From a virus: a stretch of 64,000 nt of DNA. The stretch is from the IMG/VR virus record IMGVR_UViG_3300020439_000004, positions 44,943-108,942 of that record. The stretch is one strand, 5' to 3'. The notes under the pieces are model-generated. The model worked only from the letters and a program-made list of their open reading frames with translations, had not been told where the DNA came from and ran no database searches. Numbering within the stretch: the first letter of the stretch is position 1; each line of letters opens with the position of its first letter. The translations under genes and the position numbers were made by a program. Positions 41,611-50,379 of this stretch are shown in pieces.

Positions 41611-44189
41611 TTTTTGATGACTGTACCATATACGATGACTGTGAACCAGCAGGAGTAGAGCTTCCAAAGACCATTGTTAAATCGAGCAAACTCAAAGAAA
41701 TAGGCTTAAATGCTGATAGCTCGACAAAAGAGATTTTATACGAACTTGCTCGAAAGGGTTTAAGAGAAAAGGGTATTACTAAGTATAAAAATAAAGATGT
41801 TTACTTTGAAAGAACTAAACAGGAATTAGAAACATTTGAAGAGTTAGGATTCACTGATTATATATTACTTAACTGGGATGTTTTAAATTTTTGCCACGAT
41901 AATAAAATACCGACTGGAGCGGGTCGAGGTTCTGCGGCAGGTTCCCTTGTATTATACTTACTAGGAGTAACTAATATTGACCCTATTCCTAATAGTTTAT
42001 TTTTTGAGAGATTTGTATCAAAATCTAGAGCTAAAAAAGTTACAGATAAAAAGGGTAAAGAATTTCTTGTGGGTAGTCTTTTGCCTGATGTTGACTCTGA
42101 TATTTCATATGACCAAAGACATAAAGTTATATCTTATATAGAAAAACAACACGAAGGAAGGACAGCTAAAATATTAACATTTAATACTTTTAGTTCAAAA
42201 CTTTGCATTAAAGAGGCGGCAAAATATTTTGATGAGGCTTCTGAGGAACGGGCGATGAGGATTTCAGATTCTATACCTAAACTTCATGGACAGGTCTTGC
42301 CTCTTGAAACTGCTTTTGTAGAAAGTGATAAATTTAGAGAGTGGGCGAGAGAGCATCATCATACTTATAAAAATGCGCTGAAGGTACAAGGATTACCGAA
42401 AAATACTGGGGTTCATCCCTCTGGTATTGCAATTTGTTCTCAAAAAATATCAGATGTAGTTCCTCTTCAAAAAACTAAAGATGGAGATCTTGTCACTGGC
42501 TACAATATGGATGATGTCGCAGACCTGATGGTTAAGTTTGATATCTTGGGATTGAGAACTTTAACAATCGCTCATAAATGCTGTGAAAAAGTTAATATAG
42601 ATATAGATGACATTGACCCTAATGATGATTTTATATATGAAAAGCTTCAAGATTTTAAACATCCAGCAGGTTTGTTTCAAATTTCTGCTGAGACAAACTA
42701 TAGAGTTTGCAAGGATGTAAAGCCTGAAAATTTAACAGAGTTATCTGACGTTATAGCTTTAGCTAGACCTGCGGCATTAGAGCATGTGCAGACATATATA
42801 CAGCAAAAAAGAGCTTTAACTGAGCTAAACTTACATCCAGAGCTAGATAAGATTCTTTCATGGTCTAAAAACGTAATCTTATTTCAAGAGCAGATTATGC
42901 AAATAGCTAATAAAGTTTTTGGGTTTACTTTAGAAGAAGCGGAAACGCTTAGAAGAATAGTTGGAAAGAAAAAAGTTGATCAAATGCCTCAATGGCGACA
43001 AAAGATTTTTGATGCCGCAGAAGAAAAAGGTTTAGATGAAAGAGTAGCAGAGTTTTATTGGGTGTCACTAGAAGCTTCTGCACACTATTCTTTTAATAAA
43101 TCTCATAGCTTTGCTTATGCTGATTTGGCAGCTAAAACTATCTACCTTAAATATAAATATCCGCAAGAATTCTTTTTGTCTATACTAGAGTGTTCTGAAT
43201 TTGAGCCAGATCCATTAGAAACCATTAGCTTAGTTAGCCAAGAATTAAAATCATTTAAAATAGATTTATTGCCACCATGTTTATATAAATCAGACTTTGA
43301 TTTTAAAATAGAAGGCAGAAATATTAGATATGGGTTGAAATCTATAAAAGGTGTTTCAGATAAAAACTTAAAAAGCTTAATTGATTTTAGAGGTTTTCAA
43401 TTTAATGACCGATATGAAATCTTTGTTGCCGCTAAAGAATGTGGTATTCCTATAAATGTTTTGTCTTCTTTGATACAAGCAGGATTAATGGACAATACGT
43501 CTGAGGACAATCCTATTTCAAGAAGCAAATTAGTTTTGCAAGCTCAGTCTTTTAATCTTTTAACTGACAGAGAAAAAAGAAACTTTTCTAGATTAGCGCC
43601 AAGATTGGGATTCAACATATTAAAAGCCATACAACAGGCTTTATTTAATAAAATTCTAGCTGATGACGGAAAAATATTAATAAAGGAAAGTAGATTCAAT
43701 ACCTTTCGCTCTAAATATGACAGGTATAGAGATATTTATTATAAAAATAAAGACCATGAAAAATTTGCGTCTTGGACTTTTGAGAATAGCCTTTTAGGGT
43801 TTTCATATTCATACGACTTAAAACAATGTTTTGAGGATGATGACGATGTAGATAATTTACATTACTTGTCTGACATTGAAGATTTAGGAGACAGAACAAG
43901 GTTTTGTTCTATATGTTTAGTAAAGGACTTCTTCACAAAGGAATCTCAAGCTGGCAATAAATATATGATCATGACTTTATCTGATAATACAGCCACAAAG
44001 AATATGATGTTTATAGATGGCAGAGATAATGAGAAGTTTAGTGACTTTATGAGTTCAAATAAACTAAAGAAAAATGACGTAGTCCACTTGACTGCGAGTA
44101 AATCCAATAATACTATTTTCATTGACGAATTAAAAATAAAAGGCCCAGAGATATACATGTATAAGAGGCAAGTTAAAAAGAAAAAATAG
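41607..44189 (+). CDS. DNA polymerase III alpha, catalytic core
   Basis: An 860-residue family C polymerase lacking the PHP domain. Motifs: GAGRGSAAGSLVLYLLGVTN (palm, about 107-126), catalytic LLPDVDSD (Asp161, Asp163), GVHPSGIAIC, VKFDILGLRTLT (third catalytic Asp), and ETLRRIVGKKK, SYNKSHS-like YSFNKSHSFAYADLA. C-terminal tandem helix-hairpin-helix-like region and an OB-fold (TRFCSICLVKDFF, about 765-860) follow. No clear beta-clamp-binding pentapeptide could be picked by eye. It is the replicative polymerase of the phage, presumably acting with the adjacent PHP and exonuclease proteins. Confidence 0.92.
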   Translation: MIFDDCTIYDDCEPAGVELPKTIVKSSKLKEIGLNADSSTKEILYELARKGLREKGITKYKNKDVYFERTKQELETFEELGFTDYILLNWDVLNFCHDNKIPTGAGRGSAAGSLVLYLLGVTNIDPIPNSLFFERFVSKSRAKKVTDKKGKEFLVGSLLPDVDSDISYDQRHKVISYIEKQHEGRTAKILTFNTFSSKLCIKEAAKYFDEASEERAMRISDSIPKLHGQVLPLETAFVESDKFREWAREHHHTYKNALKVQGLPKNTGVHPSGIAICSQKISDVVPLQKTKDGDLVTGYNMDDVADLMVKFDILGLRTLTIAHKCCEKVNIDIDDIDPNDDFIYEKLQDFKHPAGLFQISAETNYRVCKDVKPENLTELSDVIALARPAALEHVQTYIQQKRALTELNLHPELDKILSWSKNVILFQEQIMQIANKVFGFTLEEAETLRRIVGKKKVDQMPQWRQKIFDAAEEKGLDERVAEFYWVSLEASAHYSFNKSHSFAYADLAAKTIYLKYKYPQEFFLSILECSEFEPDPLETISLVSQELKSFKIDLLPPCLYKSDFDFKIEGRNIRYGLKSIKGVSDKNLKSLIDFRGFQFNDRYEIFVAAKECGIPINVLSSLIQAGLMDNTSEDNPISRSKLVLQAQSFNLLTDREKRNFSRLAPRLGFNILKAIQQALFNKILADDGKILIKESRFNTFRSKYDRYRDIYYKNKDHEKFASWTFENSLLGFSYSYDLKQCFEDDDDVDNLHYLSDIEDLGDRTRFCSICLVKDFFTKESQAGNKYMIMTLSDNTATKNMMFIDGRDNEKFSDFMSSNKLKKNDVVHLTASKSNNTIFIDELKIKGPEIYMYKRQVKKKK

Positions 44190-46511
44190 ATGGTTCAATT
44201 ACCCTTTACTCCACATATAGAAGGTGTTCTTCAGAAGTCTAAAGATTTATCTGTAATCTTAGAAAGAAACGGCGTTGATTTAGATATATTGTTTCACTGT
44301 TTTATTAGTGACTTGAGTTTATCTTGCATTTCTATATTTAAGAAAATTGGAGTGGATGGAGGTGAACTGATAAAAGACTCAAGAAATATTTTACATAAAA
44401 AGAGAAAAAACAAAAATATATCTGATAAGTTCAAAACAGATGCTAGAAAGTTTTTAAAGTTTTGCGAGAAGCTTTGTAAAGACACTTACTCTTTGGATTA
44501 TATTCCGCCAGAGGTAATGTTGATGAATTTTTTTGATGAACAATTCACCCCTAAAGTTCTAAAAGAGTCTTTTCCAGAAGGAGTAGAAGCTGCTGATAGC
44601 GTAAGGTTTGGCATAGTTGCAGAATGTGCTTTAGTTATAAAAGACTTTGAAGCAGAAAAGATAGAATCAAGACTAAAAGAGCTTGAGGAGACTCCTGACA
44701 ACTGGATAGACATGTTTGACAATAATGAAATATTGTCTCAGTTTGCAGAGAATCTTAATGCAAAAGCGGCGGCTGGTGAATTTGATAAGATTGTAGACTA
44801 TGATGGGAAGATTGATGAGCTTGCAACTATTTTGTGTCGCAAAAAGAAACCAAATGCGATATTGGTTGGCCCTGCTGGCACTGGCAAAACTTCATTAGTA
44901 GAAGGGTTAGCAACAAAAATAGCAGCAGGAGATGCTCCAGAGCTTATAGCTAATAAAGTAATTTATTCTGTTAGTTTATCTAGCATGGTTGCTGGTACTG
45001 AGTACAGAGGTCAATTTGAAAAGCGGCTAGAAGATTTTGTAAATGAAGCTAAAAAATATACAAACTTAATTTTATTTATAGATGAGATACACACTTTGAT
45101 TGGAGCAGGGGGAGCTAATAACAATTCTCTTGAAGCTTCTAATATTCTAAAGCCAGAATTGGCTAGAGGAACAATAAGTTGTATCGGTGCTACAACTATA
45201 AATGAGTATACAAACACAATAAAGAAAGATACTGCTCTTGATAGAAGATTTGAAAGGGTTGTAGTAAAAGAGCCTTCTAAGTTTCAGATGGAGGAGATTT
45301 TACCTACTATTGTTTCTTATTATGAAACATTTCATGGTGTGGAATATAGCGATGAATTTTTAAATAACATCATAAAATATTGTGAAAAATATACTCCAAA
45401 TAAATATTACCCAGATAAAGCTATTGATGTTATAGATCATTGTGGCGCTCAAGCAAAAGTTACATATTGGGATGTAAAACCATCTATCAAAGAAATGCAG
45501 ACAGAGATAGTTGAATCTGCACTTCATCCAGAAAAAGATCATTCTGCTTTAATAGAGAAGCTTAATAAAAGTTTGGAAAAATGGGTTGAGTCTGATGAAA
45601 CTGCAAATAAACCAGAGGTAACCCGTTTTCACTTAAAAGAATTTTTTGATAGAAAGGTCAATCCTTTAAATAAAAAAAATAAAATAAATAAAGTGTTTGA
45701 TTGTTTTTCTAAATCTTTTGTAGGTCAAGCAGATATCCTAGAAGAGTTAAAACATGAAATTATTTTAAGTAGTATTGGTGTTAGAACTACTAGAAAATTT
45801 TCTACTCCAGAATGTTACGTTATCAGCGGTGAAGAATCTAGTGGTAAATCGCTGTTTTGTGAGCTATTAGAAGACTCTCTACAAAAGCATGGAGTAAATG
45901 TTTTATCTTATAATGGTATTCATTTTTCAGATAATTTTTCTCCACATAAAATTGCATCCTCCCAAGGTAACAACACTTCAATATGCGAAAAGATTGTTAT
46001 AACTCCTAATAGTGTTTTAATTATAGATGACTTTCATAAGATAGATAAAACTGCTGTACCTATTTTTAATCAGATACTTAAAGAGGGTAAGATTCAGATG
46101 AATAATGGAGATGTTGCAGATTTTTCAAATTGTAAAATCTTTTTAACAAGCTGCTTATCTCACACTAGTCAACTTGGCTTCAATATAGAAAGATCCCGCA
46201 ATGATGACCCCCTCATACATAAAGATATTTATTCTTTGGTTAAGAACTCTTTTATTTTAAATGAATTAAAAACAAAAGATTTGCGTAGAATTTTATGGAA
46301 CAAACTTAGAAACATAAAGGCTAATTTAGAAGACAATGGGGTCTATTTAGATTTTACTGTTAAATATATTTCTAATAATGTAGAAAAGATAAAAGATGAA
46401 GCGTCTCCGATTAAAAGCTTGAATGAATTAGTAGCATCAAAGATTAAGCCATTCATCTCTGAATGTATCTCTAATGGTAATGATAAAATAAAACTTTTTG
46501 TTGAAAAATAA
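44190..46511 (+). CDS. ClpA/ClpB-like AAA+ ATPase
   Basis: A 773-residue protein directly abutting the polymerase stop codon. N-terminal helical part (about 1-190) is unique. First AAA+ domain: Walker A GPAGTGKTS (about 227-235), pore loop-like SMVAGTEYRGQFEKRLEDF, Walker B LILFIDEIHTLIGAG, sensor/Arg finger ALDRRFERVVV. Second domain is degenerate: SGEESSGKS (about 545-553) and VLIIDDFHKID. These match the Clp unfoldase family (ClpA/ClpB). The classical middle coiled-coil of ClpB is not seen, nor an IGF/L loop for ClpP. Whether it remodels replication proteins, degrades them with host ClpP, or serves assembly is unknown. Confidence 0.82.
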   Translation: MVQLPFTPHIEGVLQKSKDLSVILERNGVDLDILFHCFISDLSLSCISIFKKIGVDGGELIKDSRNILHKKRKNKNISDKFKTDARKFLKFCEKLCKDTYSLDYIPPEVMLMNFFDEQFTPKVLKESFPEGVEAADSVRFGIVAECALVIKDFEAEKIESRLKELEETPDNWIDMFDNNEILSQFAENLNAKAAAGEFDKIVDYDGKIDELATILCRKKKPNAILVGPAGTGKTSLVEGLATKIAAGDAPELIANKVIYSVSLSSMVAGTEYRGQFEKRLEDFVNEAKKYTNLILFIDEIHTLIGAGGANNNSLEASNILKPELARGTISCIGATTINEYTNTIKKDTALDRRFERVVVKEPSKFQMEEILPTIVSYYETFHGVEYSDEFLNNIIKYCEKYTPNKYYPDKAIDVIDHCGAQAKVTYWDVKPSIKEMQTEIVESALHPEKDHSALIEKLNKSLEKWVESDETANKPEVTRFHLKEFFDRKVNPLNKKNKINKVFDCFSKSFVGQADILEELKHEIILSSIGVRTTRKFSTPECYVISGEESSGKSLFCELLEDSLQKHGVNVLSYNGIHFSDNFSPHKIASSQGNNTSICEKIVITPNSVLIIDDFHKIDKTAVPIFNQILKEGKIQMNNGDVADFSNCKIFLTSCLSHTSQLGFNIERSRNDDPLIHKDIYSLVKNSFILNELKTKDLRRILWNKLRNIKANLEDNGVYLDFTVKYISNNVEKIKDEASPIKSLNELVASKIKPFISECISNGNDKIKLFVEK

Positions 46512-46533
46512 AATTATTAGTAGATCATAAAGT

Positions 46534-46704
46534 ATGAGCGGCTCAGTAGCTAAGAAAATAAGAAAATTAGTTGGGTATCATCCAAAAAATGAAAATCCAA
46601 TGATAAAAAAACTTTACAAGAAACTAAAAGGGCGTTATTATGCCCTTGGACCTTCTGCCTTTTGGAAAAGTGTTGAAGGTAAATTTAATTCTAATAACTC
46701 ATGA
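46534..46704 (+). CDS. Small basic protein (56 residues)
   Basis: An ATG-to-TGA frame of 56 codons filling the gap between the AAA+ gene and the next gene, whose ATG overlaps its stop (ATGA). The product is rich in Lys and Arg (KKIRKLVGYHPKNENP, KKLYKKLKGRYYALGPSAF). It could bind DNA or a replication protein. No family recognised. The coupled stop/start and the absence of competing frames support a real gene. Confidence 0.65.
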   Translation: MSGSVAKKIRKLVGYHPKNENPMIKKLYKKLKGRYYALGPSAFWKSVEGKFNSNNS

Positions 46705-46916
46705 GTGATACAAATACAAAAACTAACGACGAATGGAAAAAGCGCGAACTAGGCGCTCTTTGGCGAGTTGAAGGTAGAAACCAATCTTTCTATAGTGGAG
46801 AGATTGCTTTATCTGACGGTTCAAAGCAGAAAATCGTCATCTTTAAAAATAAATTCAAAGAGCAAGGCACTAAACAGCCTGATCTAAGAATTTATCAGAG
46901 CATGGATACTGAGTAA
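46701..46916 (+). CDS. DUF736-like small protein
   Basis: A 71-residue protein. The core, LGALWRVEGRNQSFYSGEIA followed by KIVIFKNKF and PDLRIYQS, follows the beta-strand order of small DUF736-type proteins that many phages and plasmids encode (G-x-L-W-x-x..Y-x-G-x-I...K-x-x-V-F-x-N...P-D-x-R-I). Their function is unknown; replication or single-strand DNA roles have been proposed by context only. It overlaps both neighbours. Confidence 0.6.
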   Translation: MSDTNTKTNDEWKKRELGALWRVEGRNQSFYSGEIALSDGSKQKIVIFKNKFKEQGTKQPDLRIYQSMDTE

Positions 46917-47137
46917 TGGATGCTGAAAAACAAGAAGAGTTAAAAGCTCTTTTAGTATCTGAAATGGTATCTAGAATCACGGTAGCGGAGGCTGTCAATA
47001 TAATGCACAACATCGCTATTTCGGAAGTCGATAAAAATATCGCAAAAATGTCTGATGAGGAGAAACTCTCAGCTTTGGAGGAACTTACAAAAAGAGTAAA
47101 TCCTTCTGAAGAAAATGAGTCAAATTTGGAAATTTAA
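46916..47137 (+). CDS. Small helical hypothetical protein
   Basis: A 73-residue acidic, helical protein (ELKALLVSEMVSRITVAEAV, then DEEKLSALEELTKRV). It starts in a TAATG overlap with the upstream gene. No family recognised. A GTGTAA element begins immediately after its stop codon, so it appears to be the last gene of its transcription unit. Confidence 0.65.
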   Translation: MDAEKQEELKALLVSEMVSRITVAEAVNIMHNIAISEVDKNIAKMSDEEKLSALEELTKRVNPSEENESNLEI

Positions 47138-47143
47138 GTGTAA
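47138..47143 (+). promoter_or_regulatory. GTGTAA motif that decides the start of the next gene
   Basis: GTGTAA directly follows the upstream stop and ends 10 nt before the ATG at 47154. This matches the spacing of other copies and argues for 47154 over an in-frame ATG at 47115 that would overlap the upstream gene by 23 nt. Confidence 0.5.
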
Positions 47144-47153
47144 GACACAGAGA

Positions 47154-47630
47154 ATGCCTTATACTCTTTCTTTTTTAGATCAAAAATTATATACCAGTTT
47201 ATCTTTTGATGCTGATATAAAATTTCCTGAGTCCAGTGACTTTGTTAAGAGGTTTTGGATTTTGAAGGAATATAAAAAAGTAAGTTCAGATTTGGAGCTT
47301 TCAGAGTCTAAAGATTCTGACAAACAAATGACAAGCTCTTCTTCTTATGAGATACACAAAAGGTTTCAAGGCGATGAACTTATCGTTGAGATAGTTCAAA
47401 GCCTTGCTTTTTGTGAAGAATTTGATTATTTTAGCAAGGCAGATTTTGATTTGCCTACAGGAGATGAAGAATTAGATAAAATGCTTACCGATATAAAAGA
47501 TTCTGATTTTGATGAATCAGTTATAAAAGCTTGTATCTTAGATAGTGTGCTTCAAGGCAACTATCCTCAAAATCCTGATGACGAACCAAAAGAGGAAGAA
47601 GAAGAGTCCTCTGAGGAACCAAGTGAATAG
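47154..47630 (+). CDS. Hypothetical acidic protein
   Basis: A 158-residue protein from ATG at 47154 (171 residues if the upstream ATG at 47115 is used). The N-terminal half includes strands and a helix (MPYTLSFLDQKLYTSLSF, FVKRFWILKEYKKVSSD); the C-terminus is an extreme acidic tail with Glu runs. Acidic tails of this kind are common in phage proteins that bind polymerase clamps or RNA polymerase. I recognise no family. It overlaps the epimerase gene by 8 nt. Confidence 0.6.
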   Translation: MPYTLSFLDQKLYTSLSFDADIKFPESSDFVKRFWILKEYKKVSSDLELSESKDSDKQMTSSSSYEIHKRFQGDELIVEIVQSLAFCEEFDYFSKADFDLPTGDEELDKMLTDIKDSDFDESVIKACILDSVLQGNYPQNPDDEPKEEEEESSEEPSE

Positions 47631-48459
47631 AGTTTTAATAACTGGAGCTGGCGGTTTTATAGGAGGTAACTTAGCCGCATATTTAGAAGCTTGTGGCTTT
47701 CAAGTTACAAGATTTGATATATCTTTAGGTAACACTGGTTATCCAGATATTTTTAATCAAGATTTTGTTATTCATCTTGGTGCAAATTCAAGCACTACAG
47801 AAACCGATCTAAAAAAAATATTAGATCAAAACTTTGAATACTCGGCCAACCTTTACAAGATGTGCGAGGCTTATGAGATAAAGTTTCAATATGCTAGTAG
47901 CGCATCTGTTTATGGCGCATCTAAAACTTTCAAAGAAGATGAGTTTTGTAAACCATTAAGTCCTTATGCTTTTAGCAAGTATATGTTTGACTGTTGGTTA
48001 ATGAATCAAGAATATCCATACCAAGGTTTTAGATATTTTAATGTGTACGGTTTGGGTGAAGATAAAAAAGGAAAGCAAGCTAGTCCTGTTTCAAAATTTA
48101 TAAAAGAAGCGCAGACAGGCGGTAAGATAAAAATCTTTGAGAAAAGCGAAAAATATAAAAGAGATTTTGTTTCTGTAGATGATGTGTGTGAAATGCACTA
48201 CAAGCTTTTGGCAAATGACGCTTCAGGAATATTTAACATAGGTACAGGTGAGCCTATCTCTTTCAGAGATGTAGCAGAGATAATAAAAGAAAATTCTAAC
48301 TCTGAGATAGAAGAAATACCAATGCCCAAAGAGCTAAAAGGGCAGTATCAAAAATTTACAAAAGCTGATATATCAAAGCTAAATGAAATAATTGGTGATT
48401 ATGAGTGGAAAAGTGTAAGTGAATATGTAGAAGAAAACATTGATGCTTTCCTTAATTAA
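47623..48459 (+). CDS. hldD: ADP-L-glycero-D-manno-heptose 6-epimerase
   Basis: A 278-residue extended short-chain dehydrogenase, last enzyme of ADP-heptose synthesis. NAD(P) motif ITGAGGFIGGNLA, then VIHLGANSSTTETDL (family A-x-S-S-T-T-E signature), ASSASVYGAS, Y-x-x-x-K in YAFSKYMFD, FRYFNVYG, KRDFVSVDDV, IFNIGTGEPISF and MPKELKGQYQKFTKADISKL, which follow E. coli HldD nearly motif for motif. The GTG at 47623 gives the usual N-terminus; longer frames up to 47545 add an unrelated lysine-rich extension. Substrate is made by the HldA/HldC genes near 54 kb. Confidence 0.85.
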   Translation: MNRVLITGAGGFIGGNLAAYLEACGFQVTRFDISLGNTGYPDIFNQDFVIHLGANSSTTETDLKKILDQNFEYSANLYKMCEAYEIKFQYASSASVYGASKTFKEDEFCKPLSPYAFSKYMFDCWLMNQEYPYQGFRYFNVYGLGEDKKGKQASPVSKFIKEAQTGGKIKIFEKSEKYKRDFVSVDDVCEMHYKLLANDASGIFNIGTGEPISFRDVAEIIKENSNSEIEEIPMPKELKGQYQKFTKADISKLNEIIGDYEWKSVSEYVEENIDAFLN

Positions 48460-48709
48460 AAGTGTTTTAAAATCAATTGAGCTATATTTATCTTTAAAAA
48501 ATAAGCTCTTCTACATAGAATTAAGACATAACCATGAAAAAACACGCAAAAGAATTATTCAAGAGCTTGAAGATATTAGGGCTAGTGGCGGTGATGCAGA
48601 CCGTGCTGATCTCTTGCGAGACGAACTCATCCGTGAAGACGCAAGTTTTAAATATTTATCAGCCTTCTACGCTGAGTCTAGAGAAGGGAAGTCCGATAAG
48701 GACAACTAA
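48443..48709 (+). CDS. Putative inner-membrane spanin partner or lysis-region helical protein
   Basis: An 88-residue protein with a hydrophobic N-terminus (MLSLIKSVLKSIELYLSLK) and a charged helical remainder (KTRKRIIQELEDIRASG, RADLLRDELIRED) likely to form a coiled coil. A lipoprotein gene lies embedded in another frame, overlapping by 176 nt. This nesting of an inner protein and an outer lipoprotein is the classic Rz/Rz1 layout, but the N-terminal segment is only weakly membrane-like. An ATG at 48443 is chosen over TTG at 48440. Confidence 0.5.
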   Translation: MLSLIKSVLKSIELYLSLKNKLFYIELRHNHEKTRKRIIQELEDIRASGGDADRADLLRDELIREDASFKYLSAFYAESREGKSDKDN

Positions 48710-48803
48710 AGGTATTTACACTCCTCAAGCCGATGAGGTTTGGCACTCTGATGCGAGGTTCCGCAAACTTGAGCGCCAGTTATATTTTCCCAGCAATAAG
48801 TGA
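48534..48803 (+). CDS. Lipoprotein, putative outer-membrane spanin (Rz1-like)
   Basis: An 89-residue protein with a signal peptide (basic start, hydrophobic ILGLVAVMQTVL) and lipobox LISC with the lipidated Cys at 28. The mature part is about 61 residues, with a Pro-containing middle. It lies largely inside the preceding gene in a different frame, as Rz1-type o-spanins do. Spanins fuse inner and outer membranes in the last step of lysis of Gram-negative hosts. Holin and endolysin genes lie a few kb downstream. Other lipoproteins (for example superinfection exclusion) remain possible. Confidence 0.62.
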   Translation: MKKHAKELFKSLKILGLVAVMQTVLISCETNSSVKTQVLNIYQPSTLSLEKGSPIRTTKGIYTPQADEVWHSDARFRKLERQLYFPSNK

Positions 48804-48810
48804 GCTTTTT

Positions 48811-48816
48811 GTGTAA
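48811..48816 (+). promoter_or_regulatory. GTGTAA motif before the fibre gene
   Basis: GTGTAA follows a T-run in the gap after the lipoprotein gene and ends 9 nt before the ATG at 48826. The spacing equals that at 28392 and 51712. Confidence 0.55.
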
Positions 48817-48825
48817 TTAAGACAA

Positions 48826-50376
48826 ATGGCTTTTATTACTGGAATTCCTATTAGAAATAGTATACACACCGAAGAATCCACAAGTGTGGCTGATTGGGGT
48901 AAATACAGGTCAGAATTAACTGGTCTTTATATTACTGGTGAGGGTACTGGAGCGATGTATGAACAATACGCGGCGCAAGATTTCAGAGAGTACAATAAAA
49001 AAATACATGATTTAGGTCTTAATGAATTTAACTCAGACCTTTATTTGAGGCCATTTGATGCTGGGTTTAGATATACGCATGATCCATTATTAGGCAAATA
49101 TAGCAACGCTGCTGGAGCTTATTCTACAAAAGATATAGGTTTTGGAGGTTATCTCATGAGCATCAGAACAAACGCTGATGCACTAAACAGGGAAGCTTAT
49201 GTTTTAGGAGATACTACTGGCAATATTTCATTAGAAGCTATGGTAGCACCAACAGGAACTGGATTTCCTAATTACACATATGAATTTGGTAATACTTTAG
49301 GAACAGGATCTCAAAACGGTCCGTATGAAGTTGAAACCTTTCAATCTAATATATCAGGAAGAGAATATGAACTAACTCGCGTCAAAACTGGTTGGTTTGA
49401 AGATTTAACTGGTTATATGAATACTTATGAGGCGTTTCCCGCTTATGAACTAAGCAGCGATGTTGAAGCGCAAAGTTTTGCTTTAAATATTCCAAAAGCT
49501 CCTGATGGAAGTGTATTAGTCTATCCGTATAGAGTTTTATATTTTGGCTTTTTAAATGTCTGGGTAGTAAATACTTGGAGACTTAAAGATGGGGATACTG
49601 AGGCAACTGAGGAAGCTTTCTATGTTTACAAAAGTGAAGCTGAAGCAGCAGGTGCAGGATTACAATTCGGACCGCAAAATTTTGTTGTAAGCGCGAAGCC
49701 TGTCTATTCCACTTTAGGAGCTTTTGTAGGCCAAGCTAACGCATATGTCACAGACTGGTACGATCAGTCTCATACAGGGTCAGAGCGGAACAACCTCATA
49801 CAAGAAACTGCGGCTGATCAACCTACTATTGTTAATGGCGGCTCTTTAGTGACAGATTCAAGTGGAAATACAGCTTTAGATTTTGACGGAAGCAATCATC
49901 ACATGACATTAAATACTGGGTTTTCTAGTACTTTGAATATAAGTGGTTTAGCTTCTTATACTGTTTTTGAAGCTGATACTACAGGGGCGAATCAAATGGT
50001 TGCCTGTTTAGGAAGTTTTGCTGATTCAACCAAGAGATGGTACTGTCCTTATTTATTTAACGGCACATTTAGTATGAATTATGGTGGAAGTGCTGCTTTT
50101 TCTACTACAGCTAACACAAATTTAAATTTAATTAGCATGACAGCCGATTCAACACAAGGTGCAATGAGAGGTTTCTTAAATGGATCTCAAGTAGGAGGAA
50201 ATGGCACTTTGGAAAATAAAAGTGGAGGAACCTCTCTTGTAGGAGTTGGAGGCTTGGGTGACAGTTTACATTTTAACGGGAAGATTGGAGAGTTTCTTAT
50301 TTATTCAGGCGAAGGCGTATCAACAAATAGAGAAGCTATAGAAGCTAATATAAACAAAAGGTTCGGTATTTATTAA
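48826..50376 (+). CDS. Tail fibre / receptor-binding protein with lectin-like domain
   Basis: A 516-residue structural protein. Residues about 1-280 are beta-rich and unknown. Residues about 305-516 form a concanavalin/LamG-type domain: VTDWYDQSHTGSERNNLIQE, NTALDFDGSNHHMTL, ASYTVFEADTT, GFLNGSQVGGNGTLE and FNGKIGEFLIYSGEGVS, the order found in phage fibres and glycan-binding modules. It probably binds a host surface sugar. It has its own GTGTAA element, standing apart from the main tail operon. Confidence 0.7.
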   Translation: MAFITGIPIRNSIHTEESTSVADWGKYRSELTGLYITGEGTGAMYEQYAAQDFREYNKKIHDLGLNEFNSDLYLRPFDAGFRYTHDPLLGKYSNAAGAYSTKDIGFGGYLMSIRTNADALNREAYVLGDTTGNISLEAMVAPTGTGFPNYTYEFGNTLGTGSQNGPYEVETFQSNISGREYELTRVKTGWFEDLTGYMNTYEAFPAYELSSDVEAQSFALNIPKAPDGSVLVYPYRVLYFGFLNVWVVNTWRLKDGDTEATEEAFYVYKSEAEAAGAGLQFGPQNFVVSAKPVYSTLGAFVGQANAYVTDWYDQSHTGSERNNLIQETAADQPTIVNGGSLVTDSSGNTALDFDGSNHHMTLNTGFSSTLNISGLASYTVFEADTTGANQMVACLGSFADSTKRWYCPYLFNGTFSMNYGGSAAFSTTANTNLNLISMTADSTQGAMRGFLNGSQVGGNGTLENKSGGTSLVGVGGLGDSLHFNGKIGEFLIYSGEGVSTNREAIEANINKRFGIY

Positions 50377-50379
50377 TAT

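Noticed and set aside
47545-47622. Longer N-terminus for HldD
   Set aside because: The extension is lysine-rich, lies in the acidic tail region of the upstream gene in another frame, and precedes the normal Rossmann start; GTG at 47623 fits the family.
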